Shown: positions 1 through 11,683, counted from the first letter of the stretch. The stretch: 64,000 bases of DNA from Prochilodus magdalenae (GCA_024036415.1 JAMWET010000800.1:16001-80000); one strand, 5' to 3'. The notes: generated by a model not told the origin, from the letters alone. Translations and numbers: made by a program.

Positions 1-321
1 TACCAGAGAGGGCGGTGTGTGACAAAAAACATATTGGATGTGCATTACCGTTAAAGGTGGCCCCAGAAGAGGTCCAAGTAGTTCAGGCATCACAGCTTTC
101 AGGTGCATGTGTTGCTCTTACTCCTTAGTGCTGGCCAGAGGGGCTGCATAGTGGGTAGTATTGTATATCAAGTCAAGGTTTATTTATATTTGCCTTTTTC
201 CAACAGAGGTTGTCACAAAGTGGCTTTAATGAGAATCTGGGTCCAAGTCACTGTAAGCAAATCCAGGGCGATGTTGGCAAGGTAAAACTCCCCCAGAGCA
301 AGAAACCATGAGAGGCAGTTG
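1..321. other. Unassigned sequence, nothing recognised
   Basis: Mixed-composition DNA with only short open frames. I see no known repeat, no splice-bounded exon-like frame and no RNA gene. Confidence 0.5.
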
Positions 322-787
322 TTCAGCAGCAGACCGCACAGGGTGGGCATTAAGTCCACATCAGGTCACACAGGATGGGCAGTAGTTCCCCATCGGGCCA
401 CACAGGATGGGCCGCAGTTCAGCATCAGGCCACACAGGATGGGCAGTAGTTCCACATCAGGCCACACAGGATGGGCAGTAGTTCCATATCAGACCACACA
501 GGATGGGCAGTAGTTCCACATCAGGCCACACAGGATGGGCAGTAGTTCCACATCAGGCCACACAGGATGGGCAGTAGTTCCACATCAGGCCACACAGGAT
601 GGGCAGTAGTTCCACATCAGGTCACACAGGATGGGCCGCAGTTCAGCATCAGGCCACACAGGATGGGCAGTAGTTCCACATCAGGCCACACAGGATGGGC
701 AGTAGTTCCACATCAGGCCACACAGGATGGGCAGTAGTTCCATATCAGACCACACAGGATGGGCAGTCGTTCCATATCAGACCGTAG
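322..787. repeat. 32-bp minisatellite
   Basis: About 14 tandem units of 32 bp, core CACACAGGATGGGCAGTAGT. The first and last units are the most diverged. The variant GCCGCAGTTCAGCATCAGGC occurs at about 411 and 635, exactly seven units apart, so a multi-unit block was probably copied within the array. The unit length is not a multiple of three, so the short frame across it changes reading every unit and is not a gene. Confidence 0.95.
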
Positions 788-1979
788 GAGTTTGTAAGGT
801 AGTGGTGCATTGTGTGTGTGGCTGTTGATGACCTGCCTGTCATCTCGGCTGTTCAGTAGTGCTGGGTCTCAAGTGTCCACTGCTGCCATGTTCAGTAAAA
901 AAAAAAAAGTTTCTATTAAAAAAAACTTCACTTCATGATCCCACAGTATTTATAATGCATCATAAATCAAAGATTCATAGAAAGAGCTACCCAAACTTCA
1001 GAAAGCGAACCCGTCTTTGGGGTGAGAGGGGAAAGATGTGTGTAAATATGATCGCATGCTGAACTATTGCTTCAAATGTTGCGTAGATTTGGCTCATGCA
1101 GCCATGTCAGATTTATCGGGAGAAGCAGGGGGCAAGACTCACAGTGTTTAGTGCACAGTGCAAGCCTGTGTTTCCCGCTGTTTGACAGTTGGAGATTTTC
1201 AGTGCTGATGGAGTTATTGATCACGCATGCATTAAAATGATGTCTGCAGCTCTGAATGCCAATGACAGAAACCCCCGTTAATCAGGGAATCAATGGCGCT
1301 GTTGAAGAACCGGAGAGCCTCCACAATGGATCAGAGAGTGGAGAGGCGGCTGGAGGACTGGAAAGCATCCCGTGTCCGTCCATCTCTCCGGTTATTACGC
1401 TTGTTGGTTATGGATAACACATCTACGCGATTTTTCATCATCTCGTCGGTACTCTGAGAAAAAGCCTTTTAAGGGACGACGTTGGGTCTGTTCTGGGTGG
1501 CGGTGCGTTTTGATTTATGGCTCTGCTGCGGGTGAATCATGTAGCGATGATGTAGAGTTATGGGACTCTGAGGTCAGAATCATGTTGATGTAATAATGAC
1601 TCAGTGAAGACAGCGCTACGGATCATGCGGGTCATGCGAGCGGCTGCATTATCTCGGGAAGATGGACACCACGTTGTTCATGCTGTAACTCATCCGTGAG
1701 TGCTTTACAGTCACTCAGTGTAGCAGGTTTTGATGTGAGTCCACTTGACACAACCATATTTTTTATGAGAGCTTGTTTAGGTCTACCATGTGTAGACACT
1801 TCTTCTTCTTCTTCAGGTGAACCTCTTATTCTCCTGACTTTCAGTTTGGCCTAATTTGCCATCCGGCACAGTGAGACCCTTAGCACATCGTTTAGGTAAC
1901 TTGTGTACTGATCTTGCAGCATTCAGCCTCTTCATCTAAACCCAGCAGGAGAGAAGACCCTACCACACCACGCTGGCTA
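788..1979. other. Unassigned sequence with short simple repeats
   Basis: No gene or named repeat recognised. It holds an A tract at about 898-909 and a short (CTT)n tract at about 1799-1814. The part around 1080-1400 has unique-looking, balanced composition, but there is no sustained open frame. Confidence 0.4.
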
Positions 1980-2384
1980 ACCTGTTTAGAAGCTACCATG
2001 AGTGTTGTGCTCCTGTGAGCCCCCCATGCATCCATGGCCAGAAGGTGGTCACTACATAGCATCACTGCTAGGTCCTTTTAGGATGGCCTAAGGGACCTAG
2101 GGACATGCTGCTTCCCCTCACACTGTTGCTGCAGCAGAGATTTTAGAAATCCCACCACTTGATAAAAAACACATCCCATATCCAAGCATCCTCGCCACTG
2201 GACACTCCTTTGGCCGTTCTACAGAAGAGCTTCTCTGATGAGCCTCGTTGCAGTTCCTCCGCTGCTGTCTTCTCCTTGACCGTACGATCTTTTGCTGGGC
2301 TCGGTCCCCTGCTGTTTCACTTTTTATGGAAGTGCCATTCCCCTACAGATTGCTGGGGGGCGCTATAGCTCCCTTTTTTAATAC
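1980..2384 (+). repeat. Dispersed repeat family R1, copy 1
   Basis: First of four diverged copies of an unnamed repeat in the first 5.5 kb. Anchors shared with the other copies are GTGAGCCCCC near 2016, GACATGCTGC near 2101, GATGAGCCT followed by GCAGTTCCTCC near 2237, and GGAAGTGCCATTC near 2328. No open frame is preserved between copies, so the similarity is at DNA level. It might be part of an unrecognised transposon or a segmental duplication; I cannot name it. Confidence 0.6.
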
Positions 2385-3015
2385 AGCCATCCTGGTAACT
2401 TCACAGAGCACTGTCCTTGAGACATATTGCCTCCCCTCACAGTCTCACTCCAGCAGGGGTTGTGGAATGTCCACCACCTTAGTAAATGAACATGGCAAGT
2501 CCCCTCACTCAGGGCTCTGTCCTCTCCCTTGGCTCATGGCATCACTCCTTGTGCTACGTGGGTGGCAGTTCACAGCAGCAACCCTTGTCCAGCAGCTTTC
2601 CACTTCTACCATCACCTATAATGGTGTAGATGCAAGTAAGGTTGGTGCTTGTGAACACTGTAGCTTCTGTGGCAGTGTCTACTCGAAGCAATGCAGGAGG
2701 TCCACAGTAAGTCCCACCAAGCCGCCTTGCTGCTCCACTGGGAGGTTCTTGCAGCTGGCCACCATCCACCATCTCCGGTAGATATCCCTTTAGCCAACCT
2801 ACAGCCAGACTTCACTGATGAGCCTGCAGTTCCTCCACTGCTGTCTTCCCCTCATCCTCACGGTACTTGCCTGGGTTTGCGTCTCTGCTATTTCACCTCC
2901 GAGTTTGTGGAAACGCCATTCTCCTCCAGATCATTGGGGAAGCTATTGCACTTTTGACACCAAATGTAGCATAGATGAAGAAGACGAGGCAAGAGACATT
3001 GCACTGGCTGAAATG
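2383..3015 (+). repeat. Dispersed repeat family R1, copy 2
   Basis: The longest R1 copy. Shared anchors in order are ACAGCCATCCTGGTAAC, TTGAGACATATTGCCTCCCC, GGTGCTTGTGAACACTG, GCAGCTGGCCACCATCCA, GATGAGCCTGCAGTTCCTCC, GGAAACGCCATTCTCCTCCA and ACACCAAATGTAGCATAGAT. The same order recurs in copies 3 and 4, which defines a unit of roughly 550-600 bp. A 177-residue open frame crosses it but is not conserved in the other copies. Confidence 0.65.
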
Positions 3016-3019
3016 GGCA

Positions 3020-3640
3020 GCAAGAACCACTGTATTTACACCACCCAACCTGACATCAGTGACCCTGTGAGCCCCCGTGGGGTGGCTCTGTGTGGCTATG
3101 GCTCCCATGTGTCAAAGGTCAGTAGCAGATCACTACATACCCCCACAAAGCACAGTCCTTAAGACATGCTGCCTCCCAAAAGGGTCCCATGAAGCAGGGT
3201 TTATGGAATGTCCACTACCCTGGTAAACAGACATGGCATGTCCCGTCTAAGATTGGTGCTTGTGAGAACTGGAGCTACTCTGGCTACTCATTCCTGGAAG
3301 GCTAAACTAAATGCCGCCAAGCTGCCTCGCTGCTCCACCGGCAGGTCCTTGCAGCTGGCCACCATCCAGACATCACTCTTGCCATCTTACAGCCGAGCTT
3401 TGCTGATGAGCCTTATGGCAGTTCTTCCACTGTTTTCTTCTTCGTGTCTCCGCTGCCCTTGGTCATGTTCGGCCCTCTGCCATCTTACCTCTGGGTTTGA
3501 GGAAGTCTGGGTTTTCCTATTGACTGCCAGGAGATGAAAACAACAACCAGGGAGACATGGTGTTGGTTTAGCAGAGAACCTGGTGGTTAGCGATGACTGA
3601 AGTGGTCAAGACAGCAGGCAGGTCACCTAGCGTTAGGTCA
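3020..3640 (+). repeat. Dispersed repeat family R1, copy 3
   Basis: Diverged R1 copy beginning with the segment that contains GTGAGCCCCCGTGG, then GACATGCTGCCTCCC, GTAAACAGACATGGCATGTC, GGTGCTTGTGAGAACTGGAG and GCTGGCCACCATCCAGACAT. It ends in GGGAGACATGGTGTTGGTTT followed by GAGAACCTGGTGG, which matches the end of copy 4. Several indels separate it from copy 2. Confidence 0.65.
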
Positions 3641-4224
3641 CCAGCAGTTGGGTCGTCTGGCTCTTCGTGGCGGTAGACAGTAAACCCACACAAACAGCAA
3701 CGACCCCTCAGATATATTTACAGGGTGTACATCTGACCTGCTGGGTGGTGCTACCATGAGGTCCCATGAGCCATGTCCACAGCCAGTTGCTACAATCAAA
3801 TATGGAGGACAATGGCCATAAACAGCAAAGATGCTGTCTGTTTGGGAAACTCCATGCAGAGGCAACACAGCACAGCATGCATACTGCTACTTGAAGCAAA
3901 CGACGAAGCCACTCCAAGGTTAATAAAGCCATCATCGTTGTTTTGCTAACCTTTACCACAGCCGACACACGTGGCATTTACAAAAGGCAGAGCAGTTTAG
4001 CAGATGAGCTGATCATCCTCAGCATACTTTGACATCAGGCAGGTTGAGATACCAAGCCTCGAGTAAAGATACAGGAGCATGTCCAGTGTCTTCTATGATT
4101 AGCCGAAACTAGATGGTAGCATTAAGTGCCCAGTCCATGCTTTACAAACAACTGCAGACAACTCATGTTCCTGAGCCGTAAGCTCAGACTCAGATGGCAC
4201 TGCACAAAGGCCTGTGGGGTATAA
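3641..4224. other. Unassigned sequence between repeats
   Basis: Continues from R1 copy 3 without a clear boundary, so part of it may belong to the same repeat unit. The motif TGAGGTCCCATGAGCCATG near 3758 loosely resembles the start of copies 1 and 3. No gene recognised. Confidence 0.35.
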
Positions 4225-4440
4225 CTTACAGGATCCAGAGATTGGGAGGAGGTGCTACAGTGCAGGGAATGTCTCGTTCCATGTGTGGAAAACGTCTCCA
4301 GAGCAGATGTTAATGACTGGCTAAAAGGAGGGACTGCATGTGGGCGTGGCCAAAGACCATCGTGTGAAGGAAGTAGCTGAATCTGCAGGTGTATGGAAGC
4401 GTACGGTCATACGGGTCTACCAGCAGTGGATAAAATACAT
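4225..4440 (+). mobile_element. Tc1/mariner-like fragment, N-terminal HTH clade E2, copy 1
   Basis: Shares long stretches with 26420-26835 (minus) and 41945-42215 (plus), including GAATGTCTC, GGGCGTGGCCAAAGACCAT and GGTCTACCAGCAGTGG. In the minus-strand copy the segment reads as a helix-turn-helix-like peptide with VAKDHSVKEVAESAGVWKR, the kind of DNA-binding start seen in Tc1-type transposases. This copy stops at the point where LINE sequence begins. No catalytic region is present. Confidence 0.6.
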
Positions 4441-4749
4441 CCTTATGCTCCATCTCGTAAACTAAGGTCCTCTGACTCTGGTCTCCTGGCTGTTCCTGGG
4501 TTCAGGCTTTCCTCTATGGGTGGCAGGTCGTTTAATGTTGCTGCCTCCACACTCTGGAACTCCCTACCTTCATCAATTCCACTTCACCCTCTCTTTCCAT
4601 CCTCAACACTCTCTCATCTTTTCTCTGAACGTTTTCATTCTTCATGATTAATTGCTTGTTTGTTTTATTTTGAGTTTGTAAAGCGTCCTTGGGTTTGTGA
4701 AAGGCGCTATAGAAGTATAACCCATTATTATTATTATTATTATTATTAT
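4441..4749 (+). mobile_element. LINE 3' end (L2/Rex1-like), 5'-truncated
   Basis: The frame at 4393-4647 contains LRSSDSGLLAVPGFRL, GRSFNVAASTLWNSLPSSIP and a terminal LSHLFSERF. This matches the conserved end of the reverse-transcriptase ORF2 in fish LINEs of the L2/Rex1/CR1 group. It is followed by a short 3' UTR with GTAAAGCGTCCTTGGG and AAGGCGCTAT, then an (ATT)n tail at about 4724-4749. Only the last 70 or so codons survive. Truncation at the 5' side is the normal outcome of target-primed reverse transcription. The exact clade is uncertain. Confidence 0.8.
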
Positions 4750-4759
4750 ATAATTATGG

Positions 4760-4868
4760 ATCTGGCTTTGTTTGCTGTAGCATTAGCACCACCCTTCACT
4801 GGAGCTAGGGGTCTGAGCGTAAACCCTGAAGGCTCCCCAGATCATTATCCCCCTCCACCAAACCCGAT
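4760..4868 (-). mobile_element. Tc1/mariner-like transposase fragment
   Basis: The plus strand reads GCTGTAGCATTAGCACCACC, CCCTTCACTGGAGCTAGGGG and CAGATCATTATCCCCCTCCA. This matches the minus-strand Tc1 segment at 42216-42604 and, in reverse, 54500-54600. It covers only the central part of a transposase, has no intact frame, and is cut at CCCGATG, where E2-like TTAATGACAAGCTAAAAGGA follows. Confidence 0.6.
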
Positions 4869-4884
4869 GTTAATGACAAGCTAA

Positions 4885-5472
4885 AAGGAGAGGGCCCTTG
4901 TTCGGTGACCATGTTCCAAATGAGACTACATAGCCCTTTTTCAGGACAGCTGTCCTGGCGACCCCACAGAGGACAGACATTGGGACACGCTGCCTCCCCT
5001 CAAAGTCCCATGCAGCAGGGGTTTGGGTATGTCCAGACATTCCACAACAGACATGACAAGTCCCCTCTGAGGGGGGTGCTCGCGAGACCTGGAGCTCCTC
5101 TGGCTACCCAAAGCATCGCTGGAGCTGGTCCTTAAAGCTGGCCACCATCCAGACATCACTTTTGCCATCCTACAGCCGGGGTTTATGGGCCTTATGGCAG
5201 TTCCTCCACTGGTGTCTTCTCATCGGCTTCCTCGTCATTGACAGGTTTGGTCCTCTGCTGTCTTATATGTGGGTTTGTGGAAGTGCCATGTTCCTCCAGA
5301 CTGCTGGGGGCGGAGTGGGGGGTGTGGACTTCTCACACCAAACGTCTGACACCAAATGTAGCATCATTGAAAAACACAAACAGGAAGACATAGTGTTGGG
5401 TTAGGGGAGAACCCGGTGGATAGAGGTGGCTGAGATGTTTGCTTGTTCGGTGACCGTGTTTCAAATGAGAGC
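4885..5472 (+). repeat. Dispersed repeat family R1, copy 4
   Basis: Contains the R1 anchors in the usual order: ACAGCTGTCCTGGCGACC, GACACGCTGCCTCCCC, GCTGGCCACCATCCAGACAT, CTTATGGCAGTTCCTCCACT, GTGGAAGTGCCATGTTCCTC, ACACCAAATGTAGCAT and GAAGACATAGTGTTGGGTTA. The motif TGTTCGGTGACC flanks it on both sides (about 4889 and 5446), which suggests the R1 unit has direct terminal similarity or was duplicated with its flank. Confidence 0.65.
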
Positions 5473-6340
5473 GTTGCCACTGCTGTGGATGATGGATCAT
5501 AACATGGAGTGCAGGAATTGAATCCTGAGTTCTCCAGCTTTCTAAAGGTATGTTACATCACTGTATTCATGGACAACCTGATGCCGAGAAATCTCTTCCT
5601 GACACTGGAATCGGCTCCTGAACCAACAATGCAATATGAGGTATATACTATACTGAGGATGAAGATATGTGTTCCGGCCTCCAGCGGTTCTCCCGCTAGC
5701 GGGAAAAGGACCTATGGAGAACCTCAATTCTAGACCAGTTCTTCAGTTTGCTGCATGTGCATGTTTAGCATGAAGGGAAGCTAAGAAAAGCAGCCCGCCA
5801 GCCTTGCAGCGTAATGCTTCCTTGTCGGAGTAGAAAGGGCAGCAGCTGATAGCGGCGTGGTTAGTGGCGCTATGTCATTATCTGTTACTGATACAGTCAC
5901 TCACCTGTCACGCAGACATATGGGTCCACAGCTCCATCGAAATGAAGCCAGGAGCATGTGTGGAATAATGATGGAGAGCACAGCTGTGGGAGGTGTTCGT
6001 CTGCTTAGTGTTTATAGCCAATACCCTGATATCCGTTCCTGTCTGAGTCCTCCGTTTAGCGGCTTCCACCTCTGACTGCTGAATACGTACCCGAGCTGAG
6101 AGAGTTCTTCTGAAACCCAGATACTTGATCATTACTGGAGGACATCCGTCAACCTGCTGACTGTTGACCTCTAGACGTCTGCAGTTTAGACTGTCTTTAA
6201 TCCCGTGTTGGATGGAAGTGACACTAAAGAGGTTTACAGGTTTACTGGTGTTTAGGAGGAGGTGAGGAGCGCTTGGTCCCATTAGAGGATTGTTTTCATA
6301 TGTGTCTGTAAACTGTGTACAACAGCTCATTCCAAAGACT
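5473..6340. other. Unassigned sequence
   Basis: Unique-looking DNA. A short perfect palindrome CCCGCTAGCGGG lies at 5692-5703. Frames of up to 140 codons occur but show no recognisable family and no common codon pattern. No gene called. Confidence 0.4.
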
Positions 6341-9300
6341 GCTGAGCTAGAGCATTATAACGCTGAACTAGAGCATTATAACGCTGAACTAGAGCATTAT
6401 AACGCTGAACTAGAGCATTATAACGCTGAACAAGAGCATTATAACACTGAACTAGAGCATTTTACCGCTGAATTAGAGCATTATAATGCTGAATTAGAGC
6501 ATTATAACGCTGAACTAGAGCATTATAACACTGAACTAGAGCATTATAACGCTGAACTAGAGCATTATAACGCTGAACAAGAGCATTATAATGCTGAACT
6601 AGAGCATTTTACCGCTGAATTAGAGCATTATAACACTGAATTAGAGCATTATAACGCTGAACTAGAGCATTATAACGCTGAATTAGGGCATTATAACACT
6701 GAACTAGAGCATTTTACCGCTGAATTAGAGCATTTTAACACTGAATTAGAGCATTATAATGCTGAATTAGAGCATTACAATGCTGAACTAGAGCATTATA
6801 ATGCTGAACTAGATCATTATAACGCTGAACTAGAGCATTACAACGCTGAACTAGAGCATTATAATGCTGAATTAGAGCATTATAATGCTGAATTAGAGCA
6901 TTACAACGCTGAATTAGAGCATTATAACGCTGAACTAGAGCATTATAACGCTGAACTAGAGCATTACAACGCTGAACTAGAGCATTATAATGCTGAATTA
7001 GAGCATTATAATGCTGAATTAGAGCATTACAACGCTGAATTAGAGCATTACAACGCTGAATTAGAGCATTATAATGCTGAACTAGAGCATTATAACGCTG
7101 AATTAGAGCATTATAGCACTGAACTAGAGCATTATAATGCTGAATTAGAGCATTATAATGCTGAATTAGAGCATTATAATGCTGAATTAGAGCATTACAA
7201 CGCTGAATTAGAGCATTATAACACTGAACTAGAGCATTATAACGCTGAACTAGAGCATTATAACGCTGAACTAGAGCATTACAACACTGAACTAGAGCAT
7301 TATAACGCTGAATTAGAGCATTATAGCACTGAACTAGAGCATTATAACACTGAATTAGAGCATTATAACACTGAACTAAAGCATTATAACGCTGAATTAG
7401 AGCATTATAACACTGAACTAGAGCATTATAACACTGAATTAGAGCATTATAACACTTAACTAGAGCATTATAACGCAGAATTAGGGCATTATAACGCTGA
7501 ACTAGAGCATTTTAACGCTGAATTAGAGCATTATAACACTGAACTAGAGCATTATAACACTGAACTAGAGCATTATAACACTGAACTAGAGCATTATAAC
7601 GCTGAATTAGAGCATTATAACACTGAACTAGAGCATTATAACACTGAACTAGAGCATTATAACGCTGAATTAGAGCATTATAACACTGAACTAGAGCATT
7701 ATAACGCTGAACTAGAGCATTATAATGCTGAACTAGAGCATTACAACGCTGAACTAGAGCATTATAACGCTGAATTAGAGCATTATAGCACTGAACTAGA
7801 GCATTATAACACTGAATTAGAGCATTATAACACTGAACTAGAGCATTATAACGCTGAATTAGAGCATTATAACACTTAACTAGAGCATTATAACGCAGAA
7901 TTAGGGCATTATAACACTGAACTAGAGCATTATAACACTGAACTAGAGCATTATAACACTGAACTAGAGCATTATAACGCTGAATTAGAGCATTATAACA
8001 CTGAACTAGAGCATTATAACGCTGAATTAGAGCATTATAACACTGAATTAGAGCATTATAACACTGAATTAGAGCATTATAACACTGAATTAGAGCATTA
8101 TAACGCTGAATTAGAGCATTATAACACTGAATTAGAGCATTATAACACTTAATTAGAGCATTATAACGCTGAATTAGAGCATTATAATGCTGAATTAGAG
8201 CATTATAACCCTTAACTAGAGCATTATAACGCTGAATTAGAGCATTATAACACTGAATTAGAGCATTATAACACTGAACTAGAGCATTATAACACTTAAC
8301 TAGAGCATTATAACGCTGAATTAGAGCATTATAACACTGAATTAGAGCATTATAACGCTGAATTAGAGCATTATAATGCTGAATTAGAGCATTATAACGC
8401 TAAATTAGAGCATTATAACACTGAATTAGAGCATTATAAGACTGAACTAGAGCATTATAAGACTGAACTAGAGCATTATAACGCTGAATTAGAGCATTAT
8501 AACGCTGAATTAGAGCATTATAACACTGAATTAGAGCATTATAACACTGAACTAGAGCATTATAACGTTAAATTAGAGCATTATAACACTGAATTAGAGC
8601 ATTATAACGCTGAATTAGAGCATTATAACACTGAATTAGAGCATTATAACGCTAAATTAGAGCATTATAAGACTGAATTAGAGCATTATAACGCTAAATT
8701 AGAGCATTATAACACTGAATTAGAGCATTATAACACTGAATTAGAGCATTATAACACTGAATTAGAGCATTATAATGCTGAATTAGAGCATTATAACGCT
8801 GAATTAGAGCATTATAACACTGAATTAGAGCATTATAACGCTGAACTAGAGCATTATAACACTGAATTAGAGCATTATAAAACTTAACTAGAGCATTATA
8901 ACACTGAATTAGAGCATTATAACACTGAACTAGAGCATTATAACACTGAATTAGAGCATTATAACGCTGAATTAGAGCATTATAACACTGAACTAGAGCA
9001 TTATAACACTGAATTAGAGCATTATAACACTTAACTAGAGCATTATAACACTGAATTAGAGCATTATAACACTGAATTAGAGCATTATAACGCTGAACTA
9101 GAGCATTATAACGCTGAATTAGAGCATTATAACACTGAACTAGAGCATTATAACACTGAACTAGAGCATTATAACGCTGAACTAGAGCATTATAACGCTG
9201 AATTAGAGCATTATAACACTGAATTAGAGCATTATAACGCTGAACTAGAGCATTATAACACTGAATTAGAGCATTATAACGCTGAACTAGAGCATTATAA

Positions 9301-9671
9301 CGCTGAATTAGAGCATTATAACACTGAATTAGAGCATTATAACACTGAATTAGGGCATTATAACACTGAACTAGAGCATTATAACGCTGAACTAGAGCAT
9401 TACAACGCTAGAGCATTATAACACTGAATTAGAGCATTATAACGCTGAACTAGAGCATTATAACGCTGAATTAGAGCATTATAACGCTGAATTAGAGCAT
9501 TATAACGCTGAATTAGAGCATTATAACGCTGAATTAGAGCATTATAACGCTGAATTAGAGCATTATAACACTGAATTAGAGCATTATAACGCTGAATTAG
9601 AGCATTATAACACTGAATTAGAGCATTATAACACTTAACTAGAGCATTATAACGCTGAATTAGAGCATTAT
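6341..9671 (+). repeat. 3.3-kb array of a 21-bp unit (about 158 copies)
   Basis: Tandem units with core GAATTAGAGCATTATAAC plus a variable GCT or ACT triplet. The main variants are CTA/TTA, GCT/ACT, TATAAC/TACAAC and TTTTACC. Because 21 is divisible by three and one plus-strand frame lacks stops, a 389-codon frame of the heptad AELEHYN runs from 6290 to 7459. It is broken by units with ACTTAA at 7453, 7873, 8149 and later. The left third is variant-rich and the right two thirds are more homogeneous. A marker block (CACTTAACTAGAG then GCAGAATTAGGG) recurs 420 bp apart, exactly 20 units. One unit near 9405 is 6 bp short. This is a satellite, not a gene. Confidence 0.97.
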
Positions 9672-10679
9672 TGCTCTACAGCATTATAACCAACGCATTA
9701 TTAGCATTATGATCTCTGTCTGTCAGTCTCCTCTTGTCTTCATTCTTGCTTTCTGAATCTGTTTCTCTTTTGTCTTCTATCTTTCTCCTGCTGTGCTGTT
9801 TATACCCTTCTCTCCTGTCTTTCTCTGTCGTTCCAATCCTCTTTCTTTATTTCTTTCTTCTCCATTTGCGTTTTCTCTCTCTCTCATTTCTGACATAGAC
9901 ACTACTTTTCTAGGAGAATGCCAGTCTTCCTCTCGCTCCTGTTCTTCTTTCTGTTTTTTCTCCTTTTGACACAGACTGTGGACATTTCACCATATTGCTC
10001 ACTGATGTGTGTATGTGAAAGAGAGAGAGAGAGAGAGAGAGATGAGGATGATCAAACACCTGATTGGACTTCCTGACTGAAACCGCTCTCCTCTCTCCAG
10101 CCTGCGATGGATTCGGGGAGACGTCAGCCGTGTCTCCTCTCCGTTTGGCATTTCTAATTTGAAGTACTGGTTACAGGTGTCAGTCTGCCAATCCGCCGCT
10201 CTCCACCTTCCCTCCATTACAGCGCCCCGTGAAGCTCAGAGATCACCCAGAGATTGCTTATGTCTTAAGTCAAATTATATCCCATCCATTGCAAATCAAT
10301 TCAGCTTCAGGATAAAGAAACGACAGGAAGCTTCCAGCTCCAACGGGGGGGGACATATCCGGGACCAGTGGGGGTTTCTCCAGAGGAATGTCCAGCGGGA
10401 GATGGAAGACCAACCAGGAGAAAGTTAGACAGACACCATCAATACAAAGGTGGATCTAAAGAGCCCTGTCACTCGGAGGGGAGCCAGAGGGCCCAGTGCT
10501 CAGGAGCCTCTGACCACAATCCCAGAAGGGCCTCAGGTACTTGGCATAATCCACCACAGGTGTACATACGTACGTGTACACAGTACTGAACTCTATAGCT
10601 TCACTGTTGTCACTTAAACAGGAGGTCACATGGTGTCAGTCTTTACCCTTCAGCACACCACACACCCCTTCTGTAGTGG
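9672..10679. other. Pyrimidine-rich flank, (GA)n tract and unassigned DNA
   Basis: Positions 9710-9990 are rich in CT and TTCT on the plus strand. A (GA)n microsatellite lies at about 10016-10041. The part 10060-10670 looks like unique DNA and includes a G run at 10344-10351. No gene or known repeat recognised. Confidence 0.45.
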
Positions 10680-11632
10680 CAAAAAAGAAAGGAAGGATGG
10701 ACAGAAAGAAAGAGTGGAAAGATGGAAAGAAAACAAGAGCCAGCCAGGAATAAAGAAACATGTACGAGTGAGAGAGAGAGGGAGGGAGATAAATACGCAA
10801 ATGGATATGAGAGTAAAAAGGTAGGAGACAAAGACATAAAGAAAGAAATAACAAATGTCAGAGAGGCAGAGTAAGGAAGAGGAGAGAGAGAAAAGAATGA
10901 AGAAAGAAAGATGAGAGTGAGGGATAGAGAGAAAGAGCAAAGAGAGAAAGAAGAGAGCGAGAAACAAAGAAGACTAATAGAAAAAGGGGAGAGAGAGAGG
11001 AAGGGATAGACACAAGAATGAAGAGTAAGAGAGAGAGTGAAAGGACTGAAAGATGAAAAGAAGAGAGAGAGATAGATAAAAGAGAAAGGGAGAGGCAGAG
11101 GAGAATGAAACAATGAGAAAGAACAAAGAGAGAAAGTGGAGAGTGTGAGATAAGGAGAAAGAGAGAGAGAGGGAAATGGGAAAGAGACAGAGACAAAGAG
11201 AGAATAAGATGGAGAGAATAGGGTAGAGAGGGAAAGAGGAAGAGAGAGTGAAAGAGAAAAGGGGGGGATAGAGAGAGAAAGGGATAGACAAAAGAATGAA
11301 GAGTAAGAGAGAGAGGGAGTAGACTAAAAGATAGAAAGAAGAGTAATAGAATGAGAGAGAGGGAGAAGAGAGGGAGAGATAGATAAAAGAAAAAGGTAGA
11401 GGTAGAGGAGAAAGAAAGAGAGAAAGGACAAAGAGAAAGAGGAGACTGAGATAAAGAGAAAGAGTGAGAGAGGGAAATGGGGAAAGAGAGGGAGAGAAAA
11501 AGGTAGAGAGGGAAAGGGGAAGAGAGAGTGATAGAGAAAAAGAGATAGAGATAGAAAGAGGGAGAGGGGGAGAGAGAAAGAGAGAGATAGGGAAAGAGAA
11601 AGAGAGAGAGACAGAGTTTGGAGGATGGAGGG
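10680..11632. repeat. Purine-rich (GA/GAAA) low-complexity tract
   Basis: Nearly 950 bp in which the plus strand is almost all A and G, dominated by GAGAGA, GAAAGAGA and GGAGAGA with a few T and C interruptions. Long frames on the minus strand (up to 271 codons of S, L, F, P) are artefacts of this composition. Such homopurine tracts can form triplex (H-form) DNA and are slippage-prone. Confidence 0.95.
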
Positions 11633-11683
11633 GTTTTTATTTCTCCTCTTATTAACACCTTATGCTGCTGCACTCAAACAGCG

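Noticed and set aside
2248..2781. 177-codon frame as a gene
   Set aside because: It spans repeat R1 and is not conserved in the other R1 copies.
5908..6330. 140-codon minus-strand frame as a gene
   Set aside because: No recognisable domain, no supporting exon structure, and it overlaps another open frame on the plus strand.
6290..7459. 389-codon open frame with AELEHYN heptads as a coiled-coil gene
   Set aside because: It is produced by the 21-bp array, carries no sequence outside the repeat except a short lead, and neighbouring units contain in-frame stops.
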